Assembly (NCBI RefSeq): GCF_000725485.1
Contig: NZ_JOAG01000011.1
Coordinates: 62,001-126,000 of the forward strand
Direction: 5' to 3'
Length of the DNA stretch: 64,000 nucleotides
Source of the DNA: Nonomuraea candida
Lineage (GTDB): Bacteria; Actinomycetota; Actinomycetes; Streptosporangiales; Streptosporangiaceae
Below are positions 10,763-19,701 of this stretch, piece after piece. Below the pieces are notes generated by a model. The model saw nothing but the letters and a program-made list of their open reading frames with translations, made no database searches and was not told where the DNA came from. How positions within the stretch are numbered: position 1 is the first letter of the stretch; each line of letters starts with the position of its first letter. A program made the position numbers and the translations under genes.

Positions 10763-11427
10763 CGCGCCACCGCCATCCGCCGCGACAACCAGCCGAACAG
10801 CAGCCCCATCGGCAGGCAGAGCAGCACGAACCCGGCGGCGAAGCCGAGGAAGATCTCGATGACCTGGTCGCCGTACGTCTCGATCAGCTCACGCATCCGC
10901 ACCGACGCCTCGCTCACGCCCACCACCAGCGCGATCGTGGTGTTCTTGGTCAGCGCGATGAGGATGCTGCCCAGCGGCGCCACCACGGCGCGGAACGCCT
11001 GCGGCAGCGTGATCAGCGCCAGCGTCCTGACGAAGCCCAGCCCGAGCGAGCGGGCCGCCTCCGCCTGCCCCACCGACACCGTGTTGAGCCCGGAGCGCAG
11101 CGCCTCGCACACGAAGGCCGAGGTGTAGGCGGTCAGCCCGATCACGGCGAGCCAGAAGTTGTTGGTCGCGATGTCGTCCGACAGCTCCAGGCCCAGGTTC
11201 GCTCCGATGCCGAGCCCGGTGAACAGCAGCACCAGCGTGAGCGGGGTGTTGCGGAGCACGGTCACGTACGCGGTCGCGGCGGTGCGCAGCGCGCCCAGCG
11301 GGGCCACCCGCATGGCGGTCAGCACCGTGCCCAGCACCAGCGAGCCGAGCGCGCTGACCGCCGTCAGCCGCACCGTCATCCAGAAGGCGGCCAGGATCGT
11401 GCCGCCCTCGGTCAGCAGCGCTTCCAT
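10759..11427 (-). CDS. gluC: amino-acid ABC transporter permease (GluC/HisQ type)
   Basis: 222 residues, starting MEALLTEGGTILAAFWMTV with no long N-terminal extension. Helices and the permease loop (VGQAEAARSLGLGFVRTLALITLPQAFRAV) fit the HisMQ family. It begins 5 bp after the binding-protein stop and ends overlapping the GluD-type ATG by 4 bp. With GluD it should form the heterodimeric membrane channel for a polar amino acid. Confidence 0.85.
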   Translation of the reverse strand: MEALLTEGGTILAAFWMTVRLTAVSALGSLVLGTVLTAMRVAPLGALRTAATAYVTVLRNTPLTLVLLFTGLGIGANLGLELSDDIATNNFWLAVIGLTAYTSAFVCEALRSGLNTVSVGQAEAARSLGLGFVRTLALITLPQAFRAVVAPLGSILIALTKNTTIALVVGVSEASVRMRELIETYGDQVIEIFLGFAAGFVLLCLPMGLLFGWLSRRMAVAR

Positions 11428-11432
11428 CGGCC

Positions 11433-12272
11433 TCAGTACCGCTCGAGCTGCGGGGCCTGCGGCACGGCGAAGCCGGAGGCGCCCACGCTGGCCTGCAGCG
11501 CCTTGGTCCAGCTCCCGTCGGCGAACATCTTCTCCAGGGCGTCGTTGATCGCCTTGCGCCCGGCGGTGTCGTCCTTCTTCAGCCCGATGCCGTACTTCTC
11601 GGTGCTGAACGGCTTGCCGACCACCTTGAGCTTGCCCGGGTGCTGCGCGGCGTAGCCGGCCAGGATGACGTTGTCGGTGGTCAGGGCGTCGAGCTGGCCG
11701 CCGAGCACGCGGTCCACGCAGGACGAGTACGTGCGCTCCTCCTGGAGCTGCGCCTCCTTGGCGTACTCCGTCTTGACCTTCTGGGCCGGGGTCGAGCCGG
11801 CGACCGAGCAGAGCTTCTTGCCGTTGAGCGCCTCGGGCCCGGTCAGCGCCGCGTCGTCGGCCCGTACCAGCAGGTCCTGGCCGGCCACGAAGTACGGCCC
11901 GGCGAAGGAGACCTTCTGCTTGCGCGCGTCGGTGATCGAGTACGTGGCCACCACCATGTCCACCTGGCCCTGCTCGATGAAGGCCTCGCGGTTGGCCGAC
12001 ACGGTCTCCTTGAACGTGATGCCGGAGGGCTCGACGCCGAGCTGCTTGGCGACGTACTTGGCGACCTCGATGTCGAAGCCGGTGAAGCTGCCGTCCGGCG
12101 TGCGCAGCCCCAGGCCCGGCTGGTCGGCCTTGACGCCGATCACCAGCTTCTTGTCGTTCTTGGCCTTGTCCACGATGGAGGCGTTGCTCGCCGCGGCCTG
12201 GCCGCCGCACGCGGTGGCGGTCAGGGAGAGGGCGGCCACGGCGAACACGGCGTAGAGGGATCTGCCGAACAT
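11433..12272 (-). CDS. gluB: amino-acid ABC transporter substrate-binding lipoprotein (GluB type)
   Basis: 279 residues. The signal peptide ends in a lipobox (SLTATAC, lipidated Cys22). The mature part is a periplasmic binding protein family 3 fold: LVIGVKADQPGLGLRTPDG, FTGFDIEVAKYVAKQLG, VDMVVATYSITDARK and FAGPYFVAGQDLLV. It is closely similar in motif order to the second binding protein at 13137-13976, which suggests an old duplication with division of labour between transport and sensing. It lies 8 bp after the ATPase gene in the same operon. Confidence 0.87.
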   Translation of the reverse strand: MFGRSLYAVFAVAALSLTATACGGQAAASNASIVDKAKNDKKLVIGVKADQPGLGLRTPDGSFTGFDIEVAKYVAKQLGVEPSGITFKETVSANREAFIEQGQVDMVVATYSITDARKQKVSFAGPYFVAGQDLLVRADDAALTGPEALNGKKLCSVAGSTPAQKVKTEYAKEAQLQEERTYSSCVDRVLGGQLDALTTDNVILAGYAAQHPGKLKVVGKPFSTEKYGIGLKKDDTAGRKAINDALEKMFADGSWTKALQASVGASGFAVPQAPQLERY

Positions 12273-12280
12273 GACACTCC

Positions 12281-13024
12281 TTAGTGGGTCAGGATCTTGG
12301 CGAGGAAGGAAGAGGCGCGGTCGCTGCTCGGCGCGCCGAAGAAGGCGTCGGGGGAGTTCTGCTCGACGATCTCGCCGTCGGCCATGAAGACGACCCGGTC
12401 GGCGGCGCGCCGGGCGAAGCCCATCTCGTGGGTGACGACGACCATCGTCATGCCCTCGCGGGCCAGCGCCGTCATGACCTCCAGCACCTCGTTGACCATC
12501 TCCGGGTCCAGCGCCGAGGTGGGCTCGTCGAACAGGATCGCCTTCGGGTCCATGGCCAGCGCCCTGGCGATGGCCACCCGCTGCTGCTGCCCGCCGGAGA
12601 GCTGGGCGGGGAACTTGGCGGCCTGGGCGCCGATCCCGACCCGGTCGAGCAGCTCGCGCGCCTTGCGCTCGGCCTCGGCCCGGCTCCGCTTCAGCACGTG
12701 CACCTGGCCCAGGACGACGTTGTCCAGGACGGTCTTGTGCGCGAACAGGTTGAACGACTGGAACACCATGCCGACCTCGGCGCGCAGCCGGGCCAGCGCC
12801 CTGCCCTCGGCCGGCAGCGCTCTGCCGTCGAGGGTGATGGTGCCGGAGTCGATGCTCTCCAGCCGGTTGATCGCGCGGCACAGGGTGGACTTGCCAGCAC
12901 CGGACGGGCCGATGATCACCACGACCTCGCCCTGCCGGACGGTCAGGTCGACGTCCCTGAGCACGTGGTGCTCGCCGTAGCGCTTGTTGACCTGCTGCAG
13001 GACGATCAGGTCCCCCGGGGTCAT
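12281..13024 (-). CDS. gluA: amino-acid ABC transporter ATP-binding protein (GluA type)
   Basis: 247 residues, full-length for the family. Walker A GPSGAGKST (39-47), Q-loop VFQSFNLF (88-95), signature LSGGQQQR (142-149), Walker B ILFDEPTSALD (163-173) and the switch His in VVVTHEMGFA are all intact. It is first in the importer operon. The leader (13025-13059) has GAGGAGCG ahead of the ATG, a possible -10 TACGGT at 13060-13065, and two 19-bp boxes just upstream of the -35 position. Confidence 0.9.
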   Translation of the reverse strand: MTPGDLIVLQQVNKRYGEHHVLRDVDLTVRQGEVVVIIGPSGAGKSTLCRAINRLESIDSGTITLDGRALPAEGRALARLRAEVGMVFQSFNLFAHKTVLDNVVLGQVHVLKRSRAEAERKARELLDRVGIGAQAAKFPAQLSGGQQQRVAIARALAMDPKAILFDEPTSALDPEMVNEVLEVMTALAREGMTMVVVTHEMGFARRAADRVVFMADGEIVEQNSPDAFFGAPSSDRASSFLAKILTH

Positions 13025-13059
13025 GCGTCACGCTCCTCGTGTCGGTCAGCGTTGGCGTA

Positions 13060-13065
13060 ACCGTA
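13060..13065 (-). promoter_or_regulatory. candidate -10 of the amino-acid importer operon
   Basis: TACGGT on the minus strand, 36 bp before the GluA-type ATG. The -35 position 17 bp away (13083-13088) reads CCTTCC, a poor match, as expected for an activator-dependent promoter. Confidence 0.4.
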
Positions 13066-13090
13066 GGAGCCGGGGATGCCCGGGAAGGGC

Positions 13091-13129
13091 TTGTGATCGT
13101 TCTGCTTAGTTTGTGATCATTCTGCTCAG
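13091..13129. promoter_or_regulatory. tandem 19-bp boxes, candidate response-regulator sites
   Basis: TTGTGATCGTTCTGCTTAG (13091-13109) and TTGTGATCATTCTGCTCAG (13111-13129) are direct repeats with a 20-bp period (about two helical turns) and 17/19 identity. They lie right upstream of the -35 region of the importer operon. A third copy (15/19) is in the promoter region shared by the adjacent regulator and kinase genes, at 14723-14741. Binding by the CitB-type regulator encoded at 13973-14674 is the natural inference. Confidence 0.6.
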
Positions 13130-13136
13130 CGGCGGG

Positions 13137-13976
13137 TCAGGGGGTGGCCGGTCTGGCCGACTCGGAGGTGACGCCGGTGACCCCGATGGTGGCCATGTAG
13201 GCGCGGTCCCACTCGCCGTCGCGCAGCCAGCGCGCGATCAGCCCGTTGAGGTAGTCGCGGAAGGCCACGTCGTGCTTGCGCACGCCCATCCCGTACGGCT
13301 CGCGCCCGAAGGGCTTGCCGACCAGCCGCAGCGTGTCGCGGTGCTGGGCCAGCAGCCCGAGCAGGATGGTGTCGTCGGTGCTGAGCGCGTCCACCCGCCC
13401 GGCGATCAGCGCGGGGATGCAGATGCTGTAGGCGTCCACGATCTCCAGGTGGGCGCGGGGCACGGTGGCGCGCAGGCGTTCGACGGAGGTGGAGCCGCGC
13501 GCGGTGCAGACCGACTTGCCGTCCAGGTCGGCCACCTCGTTGATGGTGCCGTCGCCGATGCGCACGAGCAGGTCCTGGCCGGCGTAGTAGTACGGCTCGG
13601 TGAAGGAGACCCGCCGGCCGCGGGCCGGGGTGATCGAGTAGGTGGCGATGACGAGGTCCACCACGCCCTGCTCGATGAAGTTCTCGCGCTCGCGCGAGAC
13701 GGTCTCCACGAAGCGGATGTTGCGCTCGCTGCCGGTGAGGTCTCTGGCCAGCAGCCGGGCCATCTCGGCGTCGAAGCCGGTGATCCGCCCGGTGGCCGGG
13801 TCCTTGTAGCCGAACATCGGCTGGTCGAACTTGATGCCGACGGTGAGGATGCCGCGCTCCCTGATGCGGGCCATCGTCGAGTCCTCGGGGAAGGGGTCCG
13901 CCTGGCCGCACCCGACCGGCAGCAGGCAGACCAGCGCCGCCGCGACGCACGCCCGGAACGCCCTGAGCGCCCTCAT
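13137..13976 (-). CDS. family 3 substrate-binding lipoprotein, probably the sensor partner
   Basis: 279 residues with a lipobox near Cys23 (LLPVGCG) and the binding-protein core GILTVGIKFDQPMFGYKDP, ITGFDAEMARLLARDL, VDLVIATYSITPARG and FTEPYYYAGQDLLV. It has no permease or ATPase of its own: its ATG overlaps the response-regulator stop (13973-13976), so it is co-translated with the regulator. That placement suggests it presents ligand to the extracytoplasmic sensor domain of the divergent kinase, or serves the adjacent importer as an alternative receptor. Motif layout closely follows the importer's own binding protein at 11433-12272. Confidence 0.85.
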   Translation of the reverse strand: MRALRAFRACVAAALVCLLPVGCGQADPFPEDSTMARIRERGILTVGIKFDQPMFGYKDPATGRITGFDAEMARLLARDLTGSERNIRFVETVSRERENFIEQGVVDLVIATYSITPARGRRVSFTEPYYYAGQDLLVRIGDGTINEVADLDGKSVCTARGSTSVERLRATVPRAHLEIVDAYSICIPALIAGRVDALSTDDTILLGLLAQHRDTLRLVGKPFGREPYGMGVRKHDVAFRDYLNGLIARWLRDGEWDRAYMATIGVTGVTSESARPATP

Positions 13977-14674
13977 CGGACGCGGTACCGGTGCTGCGGG
14001 CGTCCCGTCGTGCCGTACTTCGGCCGGCCCTCGACCAGCCCCCGCTCGGCCAGGTGCTCCAGGTAGCGGCGGGCGGTGGCCCGGCTGACGCCCACCATCC
14101 CGGCCAGCTCGTCGGCCGAGGCGTCCTCGACCTCCGACAGCGCGTCCAGCACCGCCTGCTCGGTGGCCGGGGAGATGCTCTTGGGGCGGGTGCCCGCGTC
14201 GAGGTGGAGCACGCGGAAGAGGTTGTCGATCTCCTGCTGGTCGGTGAAGCGGGAGCCGGACTCGAGCTGCTTGACCGAGGCGGCGTAACGTAACAGCGCC
14301 TGCTCCAGGGTGCCCGCCCTGGTGGGTTTGACCAGGTAGTTCAGGGCACCGCGCTGCATGGCCGCGCGTACCGTGGCCGACTCCTTGCGGCCGGAGATCA
14401 CGATGATGTCGGCGGGCGGCTGGTCGGGCCGGCGCAGCCGGTGCGCGACCTCCAGGCCGGGCATATCAGGGAGATGGAGGTCGAGCAGGATCAGCTGCGG
14501 CGCGAACCGTCCGGCGGCGGCCAGCGCCGCGTGCCCGGTGTGCGCGATGCCCACGACCCTGAAGCCGAGCACCCGGTTCACCTGCGCGTGCAGCGCGGCG
14601 GTGACGACGGGGTCGTCGTCCACGATGAGAACGGTGATGTCCCTGAGCTCAGGCACCGACACGCTCCTCGTCAT
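13973..14674 (-). CDS. CitB/DcuR-type two-component response regulator
   Basis: 233 residues. Receiver domain 13-130 with acidic pocket VDDD (18-21), phospho-acceptor Asp65 in [13 protein letters not shown], Ser/Thr VISGRK and Lys in YLVKPT. The C-terminal region (about 165-230) is a winged [49 protein letters not shown]. This is the citrate/C4-dicarboxylate-type regulator architecture. It is divergent from the hybrid kinase gene (14813) and cotranscribed with the second binding lipoprotein. The likely target is the importer operon at 9965-13024. Confidence 0.9.
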   Translation of the reverse strand: MTRSVSVPELRDITVLIVDDDPVVTAALHAQVNRVLGFRVVGIAHTGHAALAAAGRFAPQLILLDLHLPDMPGLEVAHRLRRPDQPPADIIVISGRKESATVRAAMQRGALNYLVKPTRAGTLEQALLRYAASVKQLESGSRFTDQQEIDNLFRVLHLDAGTRPKSISPATEQAVLDALSEVEDASADELAGMVGVSRATARRYLEHLAERGLVEGRPKYGTTGRPQHRYRVR

Positions 14675-14710
14675 ACTGGTCGCTTACCGCAGCTTATGCG
14701 GGTTTTCCGC

Positions 14711-14741
14711 AAAAAGATCAACTTTTGCTCGTTCTGCTCAC
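14711..14741. promoter_or_regulatory. divergent regulator/kinase control region with third RR box
   Basis: AAAAG-n5-CTTTT forms a small inverted repeat (14712-14726). It overlaps TTTTGCTCGTTCTGCTCAC (14723-14741), which is 15/19 identical to the box at 13091-13109. This AT-richer region lies between the divergent start codons at 14674 and 14813. Confidence 0.5.
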
Positions 14742-14772
14742 GGAGAACCGGCGCGCGCGCCCCTTCTTTACC

Positions 14773-14778
14773 TACTCT
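14773..14778 (+). promoter_or_regulatory. candidate -10 of the hybrid kinase gene
   Basis: TACTCT, followed by a GGGGGAGGG ribosome site (14793-14802) and the GTG at 14813. It lies downstream of an alternative ATG at 14696 and argues against that start. Confidence 0.4.
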
Positions 14779-14812
14779 GTACCCGAGCGAGTGGGGGGAG
14801 GGACGGACGCCC

Positions 14813-17734
14813 GTGCGATGGTTGCTCGCGGTGACGGCCCTGTGGACGTTGCTCGGCCTGCTGCCCCTGGCGCTGCTCACCTCCTCCAGCATCTCGCTGT
14901 CGGAGCACGCGGTCAGGGGAGAGGCCGACCACCGGGTCAGGACCACCGCGTCCGTGAGCCGCGTCGTGGTGGAGCAGCAGATGGGCTCGCTCAAGCAGCT
15001 CGTCACCGCCTTCGCGCAGCGGCCCCAGGTGCGCCAGGCGGTGGCCGACCCCGCCCCCGGCACCCTGCGCGACTGGCTCGGCGAGCTGCGGCGCATGCGC
15101 GACGGCGTCAGCGGCCTGATCATGATCTCCCCCGAGGGCGACATGCTGGGCGCCGAACCGCCGACCGTGCTGCCGCAGGACGTCAGCACCACCGACTGGT
15201 ACCGCGCCGTCCGCGACGAGCACCAGGCCCACGTCTCCCAGGCGTACACGCCCACGATGGTCGGCGTGTCCAGGGCCGTCGCCGTGGCCGCGCCCATCCC
15301 CAGCGCGGACGGCACCGCCATGCTCGGCATGCTCACGGTCGTCTACAGCCTCGACGCCATCCAGGAGTTCGCCGAGGAGGCCGCCAACGCGCAGGACATC
15401 CGGCTGCTCATCACCGACAAGGCCGGCGTGCTCGTCGCCGACCCCGGCCGGCAGCTCTACGCGCTGACCTCCCTGCGCGAGGACCCCCGGGTGGACCGCG
15501 CGCTCAACGGGCAGGCGTGGAACGGCGAGTACAACGGCATCGACGGCCTCGTCCTGTCGGCCTCCGAGCCCATCCCGAGCATCGGCTGGACGGTCACCGC
15601 CGAGGTCTCCGCCACCGAGGCGATGGCCTCGGCCGAGCAGCTGCGCGCCAACGTGCTGACCGTCGCGCTGCTGCTCGCCCTGCTCATCCTCAGCGGCCTG
15701 GGCCTGCAGATCCACTCCACCCGCGGCCGCCGCCGGGCCCAGGCCACGCTGGCCAGGTACGCCGCCGAGCTGGCCGACGCCAGGGACGAGGCGGTCAGCG
15801 CCTCCAGCGCCAAGTCCGAGTTCGTGGCCAAGATCAGCCACGAGATCCGCACCCCGATCAACGGCGTGCTCGGCATGAACTCCCTGCTCATGGGCACCCG
15901 CCTGGACGAGGAGCAGCGCTACTACGCCAGCACCGCCCAGGAGTCGGCCCAGAACGTGCTGCGCCTGCTCGACGACTTCCTCGACCTGTCCAGGATCGAG
16001 GCGGGCCACCTCCAGGTCGAGGAGGTGCCGTTCGACCTGCCGCGCCTGTGCGACGAAGTGGTGGCGCCGTTCGCGCCGTACGCCTACGAGCAGGGCCTGT
16101 GGCTGACGCTGCGGCTCGACGAGAACGTGCCCAGCCAGGTCTGCGGCGACCCCGCCCGGCTGCGCCAGGTGCTGACCAACCTGGTCGGCAACGCGCTGAA
16201 GTTCACCTTCCAGGGCGGCGTGGACCTGCACGTCACCCTCGACGAGGGCGAGCCGGGCCAGGAGCGGGTGGTGCTGCGCTTCGCGGTGGCCGACACCGGC
16301 ATCGGGGTCGGCCCCCAGGACCGGGAGCGGGTCTTCGGCGTCTTCCGCCAGGTCGACTCGCCCATCACGCGCAGGACCGGCGGCAGCGGGCTGGGGCTGG
16401 CCATCAGCAGGCAGCTCGTCGAGCTCATGGGCGGGCGGATCGGGCTGGACAGCGTCGAGGGCGTGGGCAGCCGGTTCTGGGCCACGCTGCCGGTGGACGT
16501 GCTCACCTGGGCGGAGCCGGGGGCGGGGACCCTGGAGGGGCGGCGCGCGCTGGTGGCCGACCCGCGGCCCGAGGACCGCACGCTGGCCGCGCGGCTGCTG
16601 GCCCAGGCGGGGGCCGAGGTGGAGGAGACCAGGGACGAGCGCACCGCCCTGGCCCGCCTGCGGGCCGCCGCGGCCGAGGGGGCGCCGTACGAGCTGGCCG
16701 TGGTCGCGCTGGACCTCGGCGCGGGGGCCGAGGCCGCGGGCGGCACGAACGGTTCCGGCGGCTCGAACGGTTCGGGCGGTGCTGGAGGGGCGCACCCCGG
16801 CGAGCCCGCGGCGCCGCGCTCGCTCGCCCACGCGATCCTCACCGACCCCCTGCTGCAGGCCACCAGCGTCATCGTGGTCGTCACGCCGGGCCGCTCCGGG
16901 TTCGCCTGGCCGGGTGCGGCAGGGGAGCGGGCCGTGCAGTCGATGACCCGGCCGCTCAGCCGCCGCCGCCTGCTGGCCGCCGTGGAGAACGCCCTGGGCG
17001 CCCCCGAGTGCCCCGGCGAGCCACGCGAGGGCGCCCAGGCCGACGGCGGCGCCGAGGGCGCGCGCATCCTGGTGGCCGAGGACGACGAGGTCAGCCGCCA
17101 GGTGGCGATGCTCGTCCTGGGCCAGGCCGGACACTCGGTCGAGGTGGTCGACGACGGGGCCAAGGCGGTGCGCGCCGTGCTGACCGGCGGGTACGACCTG
17201 GTGTTCATGGACTGCCAGCTCCCCGTGCAGGACGGCCTGGCCGCCACCGAGGAGATCAGGCGGCGCGAGGAGGCGCACACCCCGATCATCGCGATGACCG
17301 CCGCCGCCATGCCCGGCGACCGCATCCGGTGCCTGGAGGCGGGCATGGACGACCACCTGGCCAAGCCCGTGGACTGGCCGCGCGTGCTGGCCAGGATCCC
17401 CGAGTGGACGGCCTCGGCCGGGCTGCCGCCCGAGCTGGCCGGGCTGTCGCAGGAGGCCATCGCCGACGTGGCGCGGGCGTACCTGGCGACGGCGACGCGC
17501 ACGTACGAGGAGCTCAGGCAGGCCGTGCGGGACGGCGACCAGGAGAGCGCCGCCGCGCTCGCGCACCGGCTCAAGGGGGCCTGCGCGACGGTCGGCGCGG
17601 CCCGCGAGGCCGAGCTGTGCCGCCGCGCCGAGGACCTGGCCAGAGCCGGTCACACCGTGGACGAGGCGCTCCTGGACGAGCTGGGCGGCCTGCTCGGCGA
17701 CGTGCCCGACTGGATGGGCGCCTCCCGCCCGTGA
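14813..17734 (+). CDS. hybrid sensor histidine kinase (Cache-HisKA-HATPase-REC-Hpt)
   Basis: 973 residues. TM1 (about 4-20) and TM2 (about 280-300) flank an extracytoplasmic Cache-type sensor. Then: HisKA with His343 in [16 protein letters not shown]; HATPase with NALKF, DTGIG and GSGLGL boxes; a degenerate receiver-like segment carrying a Gly/Ser/Asn linker ([14 protein letters not shown]); a full receiver with Asp800 in [12 protein letters not shown]; and a C-terminal Hpt with His918 in [10 protein letters not shown]. The phosphorelay His-Asp-His to the separate regulator encoded divergently is inferred. Hybrid kinases are uncommon in actinomycetes. The start is chosen from the -10 at 14773 and the SD. 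Confidence 0.88.
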   Translation: MRWLLAVTALWTLLGLLPLALLTSSSISLSEHAVRGEADHRVRTTASVSRVVVEQQMGSLKQLVTAFAQRPQVRQAVADPAPGTLRDWLGELRRMRDGVSGLIMISPEGDMLGAEPPTVLPQDVSTTDWYRAVRDEHQAHVSQAYTPTMVGVSRAVAVAAPIPSADGTAMLGMLTVVYSLDAIQEFAEEAANAQDIRLLITDKAGVLVADPGRQLYALTSLREDPRVDRALNGQAWNGEYNGIDGLVLSASEPIPSIGWTVTAEVSATEAMASAEQLRANVLTVALLLALLILSGLGLQIHSTRGRRRAQATLARYAAELADARDEAVSASSAKSEFVAKISHEIRTPINGVLGMNSLLMGTRLDEEQRYYASTAQESAQNVLRLLDDFLDLSRIEAGHLQVEEVPFDLPRLCDEVVAPFAPYAYEQGLWLTLRLDENVPSQVCGDPARLRQVLTNLVGNALKFTFQGGVDLHVTLDEGEPGQERVVLRFAVADTGIGVGPQDRERVFGVFRQVDSPITRRTGGSGLGLAISRQLVELMGGRIGLDSVEGVGSRFWATLPVDVLTWAEPGAGTLEGRRALVADPRPEDRTLAARLLAQAGAEVEETRDERTALARLRAAAAEGAPYELAVVALDLGAGAEAAGGTNGSGGSNGSGGAGGAHPGEPAAPRSLAHAILTDPLLQATSVIVVVTPGRSGFAWPGAAGERAVQSMTRPLSRRRLLAAVENALGAPECPGEPREGAQADGGAEGARILVAEDDEVSRQVAMLVLGQAGHSVEVVDDGAKAVRAVLTGGYDLVFMDCQLPVQDGLAATEEIRRREEAHTPIIAMTAAAMPGDRIRCLEAGMDDHLAKPVDWPRVLARIPEWTASAGLPPELAGLSQEAIADVARAYLATATRTYEELRQAVRDGDQESAAALAHRLKGACATVGAAREAELCRRAEDLARAGHTVDEALLDELGGLLGDVPDWMGASRP

Positions 17735-17747
17735 CGTGACACCGGCG

Positions 17748-17788
17748 CGTCGCGCCCTGACCCGCCTGGCCCGTCGCGCCCTGACCCG
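17748..17788. repeat. 17-bp x2 repeat downstream of the kinase stop
   Basis: Two exact 17-bp copies with a 24-bp period, 14 bp after the kinase stop codon; each contains TGA. Another example of duplications at gene 3' ends. Confidence 0.8.
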
Positions 17789-17846
17789 GCGACGGCGCCC
17801 GGCTTCGGTTCCGCCGGCTTTACGGTTTTCCGCCATCGAGGTCGGC

Positions 17847-17870
17847 GGGCCGCCTCCATGGTGGCGGCCC
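17847..17870. terminator. hairpin in the kinase/ABC intergenic region
   Basis: GGGCCGCC, 8-nt loop, GGCGGCCC: a perfect 8-bp stem without a U tract. It could terminate the kinase transcript; it lies upstream of the promoter of the following ABC gene. Confidence 0.4.
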
Positions 17871-17881
17871 CGTCCCGCGCC

Positions 17882-17887
17882 TAGCGT
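17882..17887 (+). promoter_or_regulatory. -10 hexamer, leaderless ABC ATPase gene
   Basis: TAGCGT, 8 nt before the GTG at 17896; no Shine-Dalgarno sequence between. Confidence 0.5.
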
Positions 17888-17895
17888 GGGGCGAC

Positions 17896-18801
17896 GTGAT
17901 CAGTCTGAAGAACCTCGGCAAGAGGTACGGCGACCGGCTCGCGGTCGACGACCTGACGCTGGAGCTGAAGCCCGGCACGGTGACCGGCTTCCTCGGCCCG
18001 AACGGCGCGGGCAAGTCGACCACGATGCGCCTGATCCTCGGCCTCGACCGCCCCACCTCGGGCACCGCGCTCATCGGCGGCCTGCCCTACCACCGCATCG
18101 GCAACCCGCTGCGCACCGTCGGCGCGCTGCTCGACGCGCGGGCCGTGCACCCGGGCCGCAGCGGCCGGGCCCACCTGACCGCGCTGGCCCGCAGCAACGG
18201 CATCCCGCAGCGCCGGGTGGGCGAGGTGCTGGAGACGGTCGGCATGGCCGCCGCGGCGCGCAAGCGGGCCGGAACCCTCTCCCTGGGCATGAGCCAGCGG
18301 CTCGGCATCGCCGCCGCGCTGCTCGGCGACCCGGCGGTGCTGATGTTCGACGAGCCCGTCAACGGGCTCGACCCGGACGGCGTGCGCTGGGTGCGCGGGC
18401 TCATGCGCTCGCTGGCCGCCGAGGGCCGCACCGTGTTCGTCTCCAGCCACCTGATGAGCGAGATGCAGCTCACCGCCGACCACCTCGTGGTGATCGGCAA
18501 GGGCCGGCTCATCATGGACGCGCCGCTCGCGGACGTCCTGGCGGGCAGCTCGCTGACGGCCGTGCTGGTCCGCAGCCCGCACGCCGGGGACCTCGCCGAC
18601 CGGCTGCGCGCCGCCGGCATCAGGGTGGACCGGCTCGGCGAGAACGAGATCGAGGCCACCGGCGCGTCCATCGAGCGCGTCGGCGACCTGGCGCACGAGG
18701 CCGGCATCCGCCTGCACGAGCTGCGCACCAGGGAGGCTTCCCTGGAACAGGCCTATCAGGAGCTGACGTCGGGCAGCGTGGAGTACGGGGCGAACGCATG
18801 A
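17896..18801 (+). CDS. ABC exporter ATP-binding subunit (CcmA/NatA type)
   Basis: 301 residues. Walker A GPNGAGKST (about 35-43), signature LSLGMSQR (with SLGM in place of the usual SGGQ, as in many drug/antibiotic exporter ATPases), Walker B VLMFDEPVNGLDPDG and switch FVSSHLMSEM. A C-terminal extension (about 215-301) is typical of this ABC-2 partner group. Its stop overlaps the ATG of the permease gene by 4 bp. With the NarL-type kinase/regulator pair directly downstream it resembles a resistance or immunity exporter under two-component control; the substrate is unknown. Confidence 0.9.
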   Translation: MISLKNLGKRYGDRLAVDDLTLELKPGTVTGFLGPNGAGKSTTMRLILGLDRPTSGTALIGGLPYHRIGNPLRTVGALLDARAVHPGRSGRAHLTALARSNGIPQRRVGEVLETVGMAAAARKRAGTLSLGMSQRLGIAAALLGDPAVLMFDEPVNGLDPDGVRWVRGLMRSLAAEGRTVFVSSHLMSEMQLTADHLVVIGKGRLIMDAPLADVLAGSSLTAVLVRSPHAGDLADRLRAAGIRVDRLGENEIEATGASIERVGDLAHEAGIRLHELRTREASLEQAYQELTSGSVEYGANA

Positions 18802-19589
18802 GGGCGCTGGGCCGGACGATCGGCTCCGAATGGGCCAAGCTGTGGTCGGTCAGGTCCACGTGGTGGTGCCTGGCCTGCGCGCTCGTGCTCAACGTGCTGG
18901 CCTCCGTCACCCTGGGCGGGGCCGCCGCCACCGAGGCGATGCGCGCGGGCGCGGCCGGCACGCGGGTCGTGGCCAGCTCGCCCGTGGTCTCGGCCTCGTC
19001 GTTCGTGCAGTTCGCGCTGGTGGCGCTGGCGATGCTGGCGATCACCTCGGAGTACACCTCCGGCGGCATCAGGGTCACGCTGCAGGCCACGCCCGTGCGC
19101 GGAATGGTGCTGGCGGCCAAGGCGCTGGCGGTGGGGCCGGTGATGTTCGCGGCGGGCGTGCTCACGGGGGCCGTGGCGACGGCGGCCGTTCACCTGGTGC
19201 TGTCGGTCGACGCGTTCGGCGGGTTCGTGGTGCTGCCCTTCGGCGAGGTGCTGTCCGACCTGGTGGGCATGGGGGTGTTCTACGCGCTGGTGTCGGTGAT
19301 GACCGTCGGCGTCGGAGCCGCGGCGCGCAGCGCGGCCGGCACGCTGACCGTGGTGTTCATGCTGCTCATGGGGGTGCCGCTGATGGTCCTCATGACGGGC
19401 AGCCCGGCGCTGGTCGAGGCCTCGCTGCGCATGCCGATGTTCGCCGGCCTGGCGTTCATGGGCAGCGCGGACAACCTCACCGGCGGGCCGATGCCGTACT
19501 CGGCGGGGGAGGGGCTGGCGTGGCTGCTGGCCTGGGCGGCGGTGGCCGTCGCGGCCGGCCACGTCGTGCTGCGCCGCCGTGACGCCTGA
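18798..19589 (+). CDS. ABC-2 type exporter permease subunit
   Basis: 263 residues with six hydrophobic segments. It starts MRALGRTIGSEWAKLWSVRSTWW, the usual amphipathic SEWxKLxSVRS entry of actinobacterial ABC-2 permeases, followed by TM1 (LACALVLNVLASVTLGG). The central LAMLAITSEYTSGGIRVTLQA motif is the conserved cytoplasmic loop of these proteins. It is translationally coupled (ATGA) to the ATPase gene and ends just before the sensor-kinase gene. It should form the membrane part of a small exporter. Confidence 0.87.
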   Translation: MRALGRTIGSEWAKLWSVRSTWWCLACALVLNVLASVTLGGAAATEAMRAGAAGTRVVASSPVVSASSFVQFALVALAMLAITSEYTSGGIRVTLQATPVRGMVLAAKALAVGPVMFAAGVLTGAVATAAVHLVLSVDAFGGFVVLPFGEVLSDLVGMGVFYALVSVMTVGVGAAARSAAGTLTVVFMLLMGVPLMVLMTGSPALVEASLRMPMFAGLAFMGSADNLTGGPMPYSAGEGLAWLLAWAAVAVAAGHVVLRRRDA

Positions 19590-19687
19590 CCCCACCGCCC
19601 GCCCGGGCGACCGGCACGCCCGCCCGGGTTCGGGGGGCGCCGGTGCAGGGCGTGCCGGCGGGGGCCGCGGCCGGCCCGGCGGCCGCC

Positions 19688-19693
19688 TAGACT
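19688..19693 (+). promoter_or_regulatory. -10 hexamer, leaderless kinase gene
   Basis: TAGACT, 8 nt before the GTG at 19702; this fixes the start against an upstream in-frame GTG at 19579. Confidence 0.5.
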
Positions 19694-19701
19694 TCACGCA
19701 C

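Noticed and set aside
14441..14812. Upstream extension of the hybrid kinase (ATG at 14696 or earlier)
   Set aside because: It would run through the divergent promoter and the RR box; a -10 at 14773 and an SD before 14813 fit a later start.
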